Source: JAYSFC01 sp041913505
GTDB taxonomy: Bacteria > Pseudomonadota > Gammaproteobacteria > Burkholderiales > Burkholderiaceae_C
Reading direction: 5' to 3'
Length of the DNA stretch: 36,759 nucleotides
NCBI GenBank assembly: GCA_041913505.1
Contig: JAYSFC010000022.1
Span: forward strand, 1 to 36,759
Shown here: positions 29,085-36,047 of the stretch, one piece after another
Layout of the letters: every line of letters starts with the position of its first letter
Position numbering within the stretch: position 1 is the stretch's first letter
Translations under genes and position numbers: made by a program
Notes under the pieces: generated by a model
Databases searched by the model: none
Told to the model about the DNA's origin: nothing
What the model saw: only the letters and a program-made list of their open reading frames with translations

Positions 29085-29990
29085 ATGCCAAGTCACCCAC
29101 CACCGCCCCATCAGGACGATGCGCCTGCCGCACCCGGCCCTGCGCCGCGGGCGGCGCGCGTGCTGTCGTACGTGGAATCGCTCACGCCGCACCTGTTCGT
29201 GCCGAGCCGCGAACGCCCCGTGCGTGCCAAGCACCGCGAGCTGCGCGCCGACACGCAGGTGCGCCCGCACAGCCACCCCTGGGCGCAGGTGGCCATCTCC
29301 ACCACAGGCGTGCTGCGCCTGACGGTGCCGCATGGGGCCTACATCGTGCCGCCCTCGCGCGCGCTGTGGATTCCGCCCGGCGTGGAACACGCCGTGACCA
29401 TGGTGGAGGACGCCGACCTGCGCACCCTCTACTTCCACCAGCCGCCCGGGCGCTGCGGCCCCGGCGTAGCCCGCACGCAGGAGGAACCCTGGCGCCAGTG
29501 CCGCGTGCTGGAGGTGTCCGAGCTGCTGCGCGCCGTGGTGCGCGAGATGCCCACCGAGCCCGACGATGGCCCGCCGCTCGCGCCCGAACTGCTGCGCCGC
29601 GAGCGCCACCTGAGCGCCCTGATCCTCGACGAACTGCGCCGCGCCAGCAGCGTGCGCCTGGGTGTGGACCTGCCGCGCGACAAGCGCCTGCGCCACCTGT
29701 GCGAGGCTGTGATCGCCGACCCCACGCGCCATGAAACGCTGGCCGACTGGGCGCGCGACACCGGTGCCAGCCCGCGCACGGTGGCGCGGCTCTTTCGCCA
29801 GGAACTGGGCAGCACCTTCACGCAGTGGCGCCAGCAGGTGATCCTGGCGCGCGCCGTGGCGCTGGCCGCGGGCCGCAGGCCCATCAACCAGATTGCGGCG
29901 GAACTGGGCTACAACAGCCCCAGCGCCTTCAGCGCCATGGTGCGCCGCGCCGTGGGGCTGGCGCCGGGGCGCTTTCTGGGTTCGTCATAG
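29085..29990 (+). CDS. AraC-family transcriptional regulator (NimR-like)
   Basis: 301-residue regulator with an N-terminal cupin-like sensing domain (about 40-130; HSHPWAQVAISTTGVLRLTV, WIPPGVEHAV) and a C-terminal AraC double helix-turn-helix (about 205-300): LADWARDTGASPRTVARLFR and INQIAAELGYNSPSAFSAM. The arrangement (cupin with HSHPWAQ, then WIPP, then AraC domain) is that of NimR/YeaM-type regulators, which control an adjacent MFS exporter; here the MFS gene is divergent next door. Start uncertain: ATG 29085 is given; ATG 29043 with AAGG 5 nt upstream is an alternative but would place coding over the operator-like repeats. Its stop overlaps the convergent methyltransferase end by 6 nt. 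Confidence 0.88.
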   Translation: MPSHPPPPHQDDAPAAPGPAPRAARVLSYVESLTPHLFVPSRERPVRAKHRELRADTQVRPHSHPWAQVAISTTGVLRLTVPHGAYIVPPSRALWIPPGVEHAVTMVEDADLRTLYFHQPPGRCGPGVARTQEEPWRQCRVLEVSELLRAVVREMPTEPDDGPPLAPELLRRERHLSALILDELRRASSVRLGVDLPRDKRLRHLCEAVIADPTRHETLADWARDTGASPRTVARLFRQELGSTFTQWRQQVILARAVALAAGRRPINQIAAELGYNSPSAFSAMVRRAVGLAPGRFLGSS

Positions 29991-30737
29991 CCGGCCGCTG
30001 GGCATGCGGTAGACCCAGACGCTGTGGCGCGCGTCCAGGCGCCAATGGTGGTCGGGCGGCACGCCGGGCAGGGCGAAGTCCAGGCTCACCAGCCAGCTGC
30101 CCTCGGCCAGCTCGGCTGCGGCTTTGGCAGCGGCGCGGCCCATGCTCTCGGGCCGCTGGAACAGGTAGACCATCTGGTAGCCGCTCCAGTCGGCCCGCCA
30201 GATGTCGCCGTGGCGCACGCGCGCCCAGGGGCAACGCAGCGCGCACGCCCAGCGCAGGGGCCAGCTCCATTCCAGCCCCTCGATGCGCGCCGCCGGGTAG
30301 GCCGCGCGCAGCGCCCGCAAGCCGTCGCCCAGGCCGCAGCCGGCATCGAGCACGCGCGCCCCGGGCGGCAGGGCCGCAACCTCGGGCAGGCGCAGCAGCG
30401 CGGAGCGGGGCGTGGGAAACAGCGGCGCATCGCGCCAGGCATTGAGCGGATACACCAGCAGCAGCAGGAAAAGCGCACCCAGCCACAGCCAGGGGCTGAT
30501 CGCTGCCAGGCCGCTCGGGCCCCACAGCAGCAGGCAGGACAGCGGAAAGCCCCCCGCCACGGCCAGGCGGCGCCACCACGGCCGTGCCGCGAGGCTGGCC
30601 AGCACGCCCAGCAGGCCGGCCAGCAGCCAGGCTCGCAGCGGCCCCAGGACCGGCGTCAGCCCCGCATAGGCCAGCCAGGCCGCAGCCCACGCCAGCAGCG
30701 CGGGCAACGGCCAGGGCAGGCGCAGGCGCGGGGGCAT
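29985..30737 (-). CDS. Membrane-anchored SAM-dependent methyltransferase
   Basis: 250-residue protein with an N-terminal membrane half and a C-terminal class I methyltransferase half. Three to four hydrophobic helices (about 10-30, 33-50, 57-75, 80-97) precede the SAM motif I VLDAGCGLGDGL (129-140), followed by the post-I acidic GLEWSWPL and the motif IV-like VRHGDIWRADWS (174-185). The combination places the catalytic domain on the inner face of the membrane, suggesting a lipid, quinone or protein substrate; none is identifiable. ATG 30737 is the start that includes the first helix; no strong ribosome site is visible. The gene follows the CsgG-like gene by 43 nt on the same strand and converges on the AraC gene. 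Confidence 0.82.
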   Translation of the reverse strand: MPPRLRLPWPLPALLAWAAAWLAYAGLTPVLGPLRAWLLAGLLGVLASLAARPWWRRLAVAGGFPLSCLLLWGPSGLAAISPWLWLGALFLLLLVYPLNAWRDAPLFPTPRSALLRLPEVAALPPGARVLDAGCGLGDGLRALRAAYPAARIEGLEWSWPLRWACALRCPWARVRHGDIWRADWSGYQMVYLFQRPESMGRAAAKAAAELAEGSWLVSLDFALPGVPPDHHWRLDARHSVWVYRMPSGRL

Positions 30738-30780
30738 GGACCTGGCCTTGCGCCTGCGGCGTTGCGCCAACGGCGGGCGC

Positions 30781-31833
30781 TTACTGCGCCGACAGCGCCT
30801 GCGAGGTCGCGCGGTCCAGGCGGCCGGACTGCGGCAGGCCCTGGTCCTTCTGGAAGGCGCGCAGCGCGTTCTGCGTGGCGCGGCCCATGGCGCCGTCGGG
30901 CGCCCCGGCGTTGTAACCCAGGTCGTTGAGCTTTTGCTGGGCCGCCTTGAGCGACAGCATGGCGCCACCCGCTGCGCCCGCGCTGGCGGCGCCGGGGGCG
31001 GAGGTCTGCGACGGTGCGGCACCGCCGTCCACACCCAGGCGGCCGCCGCCGCCCAGGCCCTGGCCCTTGACGGTCTGCGCCTTGTAGTTGCGCAGCGCCT
31101 TGACCATCTGGTTGTAGGCATCCATGAAGGCCGCCGAGATCACCTTGCCTTCGGCCGTCTTGGTGTAGCCGCCCAGCGCGCCGCCCCCGGCGCCGCCGAA
31201 CAGCGCGCCCATGCCGCCCCAGTCGGTCTTGGAGGAGCTGCCTTCCGAGGCCGAGACCTGCACGCCCGAGCGGTTGTCCACCAAGGTCAGCATGACCGAG
31301 GCTTCACGCGTCTTGGTGCCGGCGGCCAGTGCGCCGAAGACGCCGCCCACGCGCCCGCCAAGGGCGCCGCCCATGCCGCCGGCATCGTTCTGGTTGAAGA
31401 TCACCTCGGGCGACAGGCCATAGTCGGACGCCACCATCTGGCCGCCGCCCATGTTGCTGCCGCCGCGCATTTCGCCCGACTGCATCAGGGCGCGCTCACG
31501 CGCCATGGCGTTCATGCCGGCCGCGCCGCGCTCGACCACGACGAAGCAGTTGGACTGCTGGATCATCAGGCGCAGCAACTGCGAGGTGGGCGGGAGGCGG
31601 TACTGCTGGGTCAGGATGGTGTACCAGCCGGCCGTCTGGTTCTCGACCAGCGAGACCGTGCCCAGCGGCGACGCGCAGCGCTCGAGCTCGGAGTTGGCGT
31701 TCTCGGCATTGGCGCCACCGGCCGCGCCGGTGGCCACGGTCTTGGCCTCGGGTGCGCCCATGCGCATGTCGGTGGTCACGCAACCGCTCAGGGCCAGAAC
31801 TGCCAGCGCGGTCAATGCAAATTGCTTCTTCAC
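30781..31833 (-). CDS. CsgG-like lipoprotein with C-terminal peptidoglycan-binding domain
   Basis: 350-residue lipoprotein. GTG 31833 with an AGAGAGGA ribosome site opens a signal sequence ending in the lipobox LALSGC (C18 as lipidated residue). Residues about 55-255 resemble CsgG (curli secretion channel) family: TAGWYTILTQQYRLPPTSQL, SNCFVVVERG, MNAMARERALMQSGEMR, and an ASVMLTLVDNRSGVQVSASEG strand. After a Gly/Ala-rich linker (256-290) comes a PG_binding_1 domain (about 292-350: SLKAAQQKLNDLGYNAGAPD, FQKDQGLP). No other curli genes are present, so it is a CsgG-family outer-membrane lipoprotein tethered to peptidoglycan rather than a curli exporter; it may assemble a pore or help maintain the envelope. 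Downstream of parB by 107 nt. Confidence 0.85.
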   Translation of the reverse strand: MKKQFALTALAVLALSGCVTTDMRMGAPEAKTVATGAAGGANAENANSELERCASPLGTVSLVENQTAGWYTILTQQYRLPPTSQLLRLMIQQSNCFVVVERGAAGMNAMARERALMQSGEMRGGSNMGGGQMVASDYGLSPEVIFNQNDAGGMGGALGGRVGGVFGALAAGTKTREASVMLTLVDNRSGVQVSASEGSSSKTDWGGMGALFGGAGGGALGGYTKTAEGKVISAAFMDAYNQMVKALRNYKAQTVKGQGLGGGGRLGVDGGAAPSQTSAPGAASAGAAGGAMLSLKAAQQKLNDLGYNAGAPDGAMGRATQNALRAFQKDQGLPQSGRLDRATSQALSAQ

Positions 31834-31919
31834 GGATTGTCCTCTCTCTTGGGTGTGCGGAATGGGGGTTCTTATTGCGGTCGCCTGCCGCAGCGGCGCT
31901 GCCGCCTGAAATATAGCGC

Positions 31920-31936
31920 CCCGGCGCGGCGCCGGG
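31920..31936 (-). terminator. Hairpin after parB
   Basis: CCCGGCG (31920-31926)/CGCCGGG (31930-31936), 3-nt loop, 3 nt beyond the parB stop. It lacks a T-tract and may still terminate or protect the parAB transcript end. Confidence 0.35.
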
Positions 31937-31939
31937 ACC

Positions 31940-32863
31940 TCAGCCTTCGCCGCGCAGGCGCTCAATGAGCCCGTTAAGCGCCTCGAGCGAGCCGAACTGG
32001 ATCGCCAGCTCGCCCATCTCCTCGGTGCGGCTGCCGCGCTTGACGCGCTTTTTCACGCGCACCTCGACCTCGGCCATGAGCAGGTCGGAGAGCTCTTCCT
32101 CCACGCGGCGCAGGTCGCGCGACTTTTCCTTCTTGGGTTTTTGCGGCACCAGGCTGAACTCGGCGCCGAGCTTCTTCACAAGCGCCTCGGCCTCGCGCAC
32201 CGAGAGCTTCTTGGCCGCGATCTGGTTGCCCGCCGTGATCTGCGCCGCACGGTCGAGCGCGAGCAGCGCACGCGCATGGCCCATGTCGATGTCGCCCGCC
32301 ATGAGCATGGTCTGCACGGGCTCGGCCAGGTTCAAAAGGCGCAGCAGGTTGCTCGCGGCGCTGCGCGAACGGCCCACGGCCTGCGCCGCCTGCTCGTGCG
32401 TGAGGCCGAACTCCTTGACGAGCCGCTGCAGGCCCTGCGCCTCCTCGAGCGGGTTCAGGTCCTCGCGCTGGATGTTCTCGATGAGCGCCATCGCGGCGGC
32501 GGCCTCGTTAGGCACGTCGCGCACGAGCACGGGCACCTGGTCCAGCCCCGCCAGGCGCGAGGCGCGAAAGCGCCGCTCGCCCGCGATGATCTCGTACTTG
32601 CCCGCGTTCTCGCCTTCGGTCAGGCGGCGCACCAGGATCGGCTGCATGATGCCCTGGGCCTTGATGCTCTCGGCCAGCTCGTAGAGCGCCCCCTCGTCCA
32701 TGCGCGTGCGCGGCTGGTACACGCCGGGCACGAGCTCGGTCAGCGGCAGCGCGCTGGGCAGACCGGCCTGCACGGCCTGGGCCTGCTCCACTTTCTCTTC
32801 GACCTTGGGGCCCAGCAGCGCTTCGAGGCCGCGGCCCAGGCCCTTGGGTTTCTTGGTGACCAT
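31940..32863 (-). CDS. parB: Chromosome partitioning protein ParB
   Basis: 307-residue ParB, a CTP-dependent DNA clamp that loads at parS sites and spreads along DNA, working with ParA in origin segregation. Domains: N-terminal KGLGRGLEALLG (7-18), CTP-binding region with GERRFRA (95-101) and ENIQRE (129-134), helix-turn-helix EFGLTHEQAAQAVGRSRSAA (151-170), and a C-terminal dimerisation region. The sequence is typical of chromosomal rather than plasmid ParB. The VOC gene starts between parB and parA, so parA and parB are 1041 nt apart instead of adjacent. ATG 32863 has only a weak ribosome site. Two parS-like motifs lie about 2.6-3.5 kb upstream at 35446 and 36374. Confidence 0.95.
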   Translation of the reverse strand: MVTKKPKGLGRGLEALLGPKVEEKVEQAQAVQAGLPSALPLTELVPGVYQPRTRMDEGALYELAESIKAQGIMQPILVRRLTEGENAGKYEIIAGERRFRASRLAGLDQVPVLVRDVPNEAAAAMALIENIQREDLNPLEEAQGLQRLVKEFGLTHEQAAQAVGRSRSAASNLLRLLNLAEPVQTMLMAGDIDMGHARALLALDRAAQITAGNQIAAKKLSVREAEALVKKLGAEFSLVPQKPKKEKSRDLRRVEEELSDLLMAEVEVRVKKRVKRGSRTEEMGELAIQFGSLEALNGLIERLRGEG

Positions 32864-32883
32864 GGTGGGGACTTTCTCTCGTA

Positions 32884-33297
32884 TCAGGTGGCGGCCTGCG
32901 CGTAGCGCGCCAGCCGCTGGTCGAGCGTGCCGGTGTGCAGCTCGAACAGGTGGTTGTCAAAATCGTAGAAATACAGCGACTCGCCCTCGCCCGGCACGCG
33001 GGCGCGCGGCGGCCGCAACTCCACGCCGATGCGCGCCAGGCGCTCAGCATGGTGGGGCAAGTCCGCGGCATCGACGGCGAAAGCCGTATGGCGGTAGCTG
33101 CGCTCCGAGGGCGGATCGCCTTGCATCGCGGCAATCCACAGCCCGCCGAGCACGAAGAATTTCTCGGGAGACAGCGAGAAGCTGCGCGCGGCGCTGTCGT
33201 ACACCTCTTCGGCCCCCAGCCCGTCGCAGAAGAACCGCGCCGCGCGATCGAGGTCGCGCACGACGAAGGTGAGATGGCTCAAGCCGCGCACGGTCAT
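32884..33297 (-). CDS. fosX: FosX-like fosfomycin epoxide hydrolase (VOC family)
   Basis: 137-residue vicinal-oxygen-chelate protein, strikingly like FosX of Listeria/Mesorhizobium: RSFSLSPEKFFVLGGLWIA, then ERSYRHTAFAV, and near the C-terminus LYFYDFDNHLFELHTGTLDQ. All catalytic residues fit FosX with a +1 offset: metal ligands H8, H70 and E119 (FosX H7, H69, E118) and the general base E45 (FosX E44). FosX opens the fosfomycin epoxide with water using Mn2+. Activity on fosfomycin is inferred; some FosX-like enzymes act poorly on it and may have another epoxide as natural substrate. ATG 33297, GAGG 6 nt upstream, 8 nt after the hydrolase gene; the parB start follows in 20 nt, so it lies in the parA-parB transcript. 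Unusual as part of a chromosome-segregation operon. Confidence 0.88.
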   Translation of the reverse strand: MTVRGLSHLTFVVRDLDRAARFFCDGLGAEEVYDSAARSFSLSPEKFFVLGGLWIAAMQGDPPSERSYRHTAFAVDAADLPHHAERLARIGVELRPPRARVPGEGESLYFYDFDNHLFELHTGTLDQRLARYAQAAT

Positions 33298-33305
33298 GGC
33301 ACGCC

Positions 33306-33854
33306 TCAGCCGGCACCGCCATCGGCCAGCGCCTGCAGCCAGCCATGGCCCTCGGCCCAGTCGCCCAGGCCCGATGCGGCGTTGATGTGGCCGCGCGCGC
33401 CGTAGTCGATGAAGCGCGCCCCCCAGTCGGCCGCCAGCCCCTGGGCGCGCTCGAAGCTGCAGTAGGGGTCGTCGTGGCTGCCCACGAGCGTGGCCGCAAA
33501 GGGCAGGCGCTGGCGCGCAATGGGCGCCCAGCCCCTGATCTGCGCCGCCAGGTCCGGGCGCTCGACGTCGCCAGGCGCCACTAGGAGCGCGCCCTTCACG
33601 CGGTGGGCATGGGGCGAATGCGCCGCCCACCAGGCCGTGAGGATGCAGCCCAGGCTGTGCGCCACGAGCACCACGGGCGCACTCGCGTCACGCACGACCT
33701 CTTCAAGCCGCGCCGACCAATCGCCGCGCAACGGGTGCATCCAGTCGTGCTGCTCCACGCGCTGGTAGCCGTACAGGCGCTCCCAGCGGCTTTGCCAATG
33801 GTCGGCGCCGGAGTTCTGCCAGCCCGGCAGGATCAGCACGTCGAAAGATTTCAC
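33306..33854 (-). CDS. RBBP9/YdeN-family serine hydrolase
   Basis: 182-residue small alpha/beta hydrolase. Catalytic triad: S67 in VLVAHSLGC, D128 or D129 in VGSHDDPYC, H156 in GARGHINAASGLGDW; the N-terminal ILPGWQNSGADHWQSRWE is the RBBP9/YdeN hallmark. No signal peptide; cytoplasmic. Substrate unknown; homologues are esterases or peptidases. The start is GTG 33854: an in-frame stop lies 12 nt upstream, so no other start is possible, and no ribosome site is present because the palindromic repeat (copy f) directly abuts it. Translation may depend on coupling to parA (49 nt upstream) or on a leaderless/structured start. Its position in the parA-fosX-parB cluster is unlike most bacteria. Confidence 0.85.
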   Translation of the reverse strand: MKSFDVLILPGWQNSGADHWQSRWERLYGYQRVEQHDWMHPLRGDWSARLEEVVRDASAPVVLVAHSLGCILTAWWAAHSPHAHRVKGALLVAPGDVERPDLAAQIRGWAPIARQRLPFAATLVGSHDDPYCSFERAQGLAADWGARFIDYGARGHINAASGLGDWAEGHGWLQALADGGAG

Positions 33855-33898
33855 GCTATTTATTTAGGAGCTAAAAACCCAATGCATATGAGCACATG
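33855..33898 (-). repeat. Double-hairpin interspersed repeat, copy f
   Basis: Minus orientation, 44 nt, with GTGCT and GCT...TAGC at the same offsets as copy d; last hairpin arms AGCTCC (33872-33867) and AATAGC (33860-33855), partly mismatched. It lies between parA's stop and the hydrolase's GTG start, directly abutting the latter. Confidence 0.55.
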
Positions 33899-33903
33899 GG
33901 CCG

Positions 33904-34674
33904 TTACATGCTCTGAATCCGCTGCACCATCTCGCGCGCGAAGTCCACGAAGGCCTGGCTGCCTTTGGCGGCGGGGTCGAACACCACGCCAGGCAGGCCG
34001 TAGCTGGGCGCCTCGGCCAGGCGCACGTTGCGCGGGATCACGGTGTCGAACACCTTGTCGCCGAAGTGGTCCTTGAGCTGCTCGCTCACCTGCTGCTGCA
34101 GCGTGATGCGCGGGTCGAACATCACGCGCAGCAGGCCGATGATCTGCAGGTCGCGGTTGAGGTTGGCATGCACCTGCTTGATGGTGTTGACGAGGTCGGT
34201 GAGCCCTTCGAGCGCGAAATACTCGCACTGCATGGGCACGATCACACCGTGCGCGCTGCACAGGCCGTTGAGCGTGAGCATCGACAGGCTCGGCGGGCAG
34301 TCGATGAGCACAAAGTCGTAGTCCAGGTCCACCTCGGCCAGCGCGGCCTTGAGGCGGCGCTCGCGCTGCTCCAGGGGCACCAGCTCCACCTCGGCCCCGG
34401 CAAGCTCGCGGTTGGCGCCCAGCACGTGGTAGCCGCAGGACTCGGACAGCACGGCCGCTTCCTTGACCGAGGCCGACTCGAGCAGCACGTCGTACACGCT
34501 GAGCTCGAGCGCGCGCTTGTCCACGCCCGATCCCATGGTGGCGTTGCCCTGCGGATCGAGGTCGACCATGAGCACGCGCTGGCCGATCTTGGCCAGGCCC
34601 GCCGCCAGGTTCACGCAGGTGGTGGTCTTGCCCACGCCGCCCTTCTGGTTGGCGATACAGAAAATCTTGGCCAT
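33904..34674 (-). CDS. parA: Chromosome partitioning ATPase ParA (Soj type)
   Basis: 256-residue ParA/Soj ATPase which forms the nucleoid-bound gradient that moves ParB-parS complexes. Deviant Walker A KGGVGKTTTCVNLAAGL (11-27), switch I region MVDLDPQGNATMGSG (36-50), Walker B FVLIDCPPSLSML (about 122-134), EAPSYGLPGVVFDPAAKGSQ near the C-terminus. It has no N-terminal DNA-binding extension, so it is the chromosomal type. ATG 34674 is chosen as the family start; no strong ribosome site. Following genes in the same direction are the hydrolase, fosX and parB, all within short gaps, hence one operon probable. Confidence 0.95.
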   Translation of the reverse strand: MAKIFCIANQKGGVGKTTTCVNLAAGLAKIGQRVLMVDLDPQGNATMGSGVDKRALELSVYDVLLESASVKEAAVLSESCGYHVLGANRELAGAEVELVPLEQRERRLKAALAEVDLDYDFVLIDCPPSLSMLTLNGLCSAHGVIVPMQCEYFALEGLTDLVNTIKQVHANLNRDLQIIGLLRVMFDPRITLQQQVSEQLKDHFGDKVFDTVIPRNVRLAEAPSYGLPGVVFDPAAKGSQAFVDFAREMVQRIQSM

Positions 34675-34691
34675 GCTGCTGGAGGGAAGGA

Positions 34692-35306
34692 TTACTTGGA
34701 GACCGCGAGCTTGATGCCGAAGCCGATGAGGAACACGCCCGCGGTCTTCTCGAGCACGCGCGCAATGGACGGATTGGCGCGCATGCGCGCAGCCAGGTGG
34801 TGCGTGAGCAGCACCACGACCAGGCTGTAGAGGAAGGTGAGCGTCGCGATGGTCGCGGCCATCACGCCGAAGGTGAACAACCCCTGGTGCCGGGCCGGGT
34901 CCACGAACAGCGGGAAGAAGGCCATGTAGAACACGATGGCCTTGGGGTTGAGCAGCGTGATGATGGCGCCTTGCTTGAAGTAGTGGCGCGGCTCGATGTG
35001 CAGCACGGGGGCGCTGCCCGGCTTGGCCGTGAGCATCTTGAAGCCCAGCCAGGCCAGGTAGGCGGCACCCAGCCACTGCACGGCGTGGAAGGCCGCCGGG
35101 TAGGCCGCCAGCAGCGCGGCCACGCCGGCCACAGCCGCCCACATGAGCACCTGGTCGGCCGCGATCACCCCACCCGCCGCCGCAAGGCCCGCGCGCACGC
35201 CGCCCTTGCCCGTGGACGTGATGAGCGCGAGGTTGCCCGGCCCTGGAATGGCCAGGAACAGCACGATGGCGGCAACGAATGCGCCGTAGTCAGCTACGCC
35301 GAACAT
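34692..35306 (-). CDS. LysE/RhtB family amino-acid exporter
   Basis: 204-residue inner-membrane exporter with about six helices. The LysE family hallmark IPGPGNLALITSTGKGG (20-36, P21-G-P23-G-N25) and FKQGAIITLLNPKAIVFYMA, then YLAWLGFKML, are present. It probably exports threonine, homoserine or another amino acid; specificity is unknown. A purine-rich GGGGGA site lies 7-8 nt before ATG 35306. It sits between rsmG (81 nt) and parA (17 nt) on the same strand, an arrangement I remember from other Comamonadaceae, though it is not needed for segregation. Confidence 0.91.
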   Translation of the reverse strand: MFGVADYGAFVAAIVLFLAIPGPGNLALITSTGKGGVRAGLAAAGGVIAADQVLMWAAVAGVAALLAAYPAAFHAVQWLGAAYLAWLGFKMLTAKPGSAPVLHIEPRHYFKQGAIITLLNPKAIVFYMAFFPLFVDPARHQGLFTFGVMAATIATLTFLYSLVVVLLTHHLAARMRANPSIARVLEKTAGVFLIGFGIKLAVSK

Positions 35307-35387
35307 GGAGTTCCCCCGAAGAATGGAGAGTCGAGTGTACGCGAGCCGCCCTGCCCGCTCCGCGCGCCGCAGGCCAGACGCAGATGC

Positions 35388-36047
35388 TCAGGTTGGCCGC
35401 ATCCACACGATGCAGCGCTCGGCAGCCAGGCCCGGCACCGTGAGTGGTTCCACGTGAAACACCTGCACGCCGGCCGGCAGCGCCGCAATCTCGTCGGCGG
35501 GGTGCTTGCCCTTCATGGCCAGCCACACGGACTGCGGCCCGAGCACCTGCCGCGACCAGGCCGTGAAATCCGGCAACGAGGCAAAGGCCCGGCAGCTCAC
35601 TACATCGAACGGACCGGCCAGCGTCTCGACACGCGCATGGATGCCATGCAGGTTCGGCAGGCGCAGCGTGGCCGCCGCCTGCTGGATGAAGGCCGCCTTC
35701 TTCGCCACGGTGTCCACGCAGCTCACATCCACGCCTGGGCAGCAGATCGCAAACACCACGCCCGGTAGCCCGCCACCCGAACCCACGTCGAGCAGGCGCA
35801 CGGGATGGGGCAACGCCCCGCCCTGCTCCGCGACATGGCGCCGCAGGGGCACCACGGCCGCCAGGCTATCGAGCAGGTGGTGCGTGAGCATTTCCTGCGG
35901 ATCGCGTACGGCCGTGAGGTTGTAGACCTTGTTCCACTTCTGTAGCAAGTCCAGAAAATCAAGCAGCTGGGTGATCTGGGCTTCCTCCAGATCCAGCCCC
36001 AGGGCCTGCACGCCCGCACCCAGCGCCTCCCGCATCGCCGCGCTCAT
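35388..36047 (-). CDS. rsmG: 16S rRNA (guanine527-N7)-methyltransferase RsmG
   Basis: 219-residue class I methyltransferase acting on G527 of 16S rRNA (formerly GidB); loss in many bacteria gives low-level streptomycin resistance. Features: N-terminal helix with KWNKVYNLTAVRD (38-50), SAM motif I DVGSGGGLPG (87-96), followed by VDTVAKKAAFIQQ and SCRAFASLPDFTAW. Its ATG at 36047 overlaps the mnmG stop by 4 nt (ATGA), so the two are translationally coupled, as is usual. A parS-like site lies inside its 3' part (35446-35461), as is frequent in the gidAB region. Confidence 0.96.
   Translation of the reverse strand: MSAAMREALGAGVQALGLDLEEAQITQLLDFLDLLQKWNKVYNLTAVRDPQEMLTHHLLDSLAAVVPLRRHVAEQGGALPHPVRLLDVGSGGGLPGVVFAICCPGVDVSCVDTVAKKAAFIQQAAATLRLPNLHGIHARVETLAGPFDVVSCRAFASLPDFTAWSRQVLGPQSVWLAMKGKHPADEIAALPAGVQVFHVEPLTVPGLAAERCIVWMRPT
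35446..35461. promoter_or_regulatory. parS: parS-like ParB-binding site in rsmG
   Basis: GGTTCCACGTGAAACA matches the consensus TGTTTCACGTGAAACA at 14 of 16 positions (mismatches at 1 and 5). It is located 2.6 kb upstream of parB in the rsmG coding region, a common place for origin-proximal parS. Confidence 0.7.
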
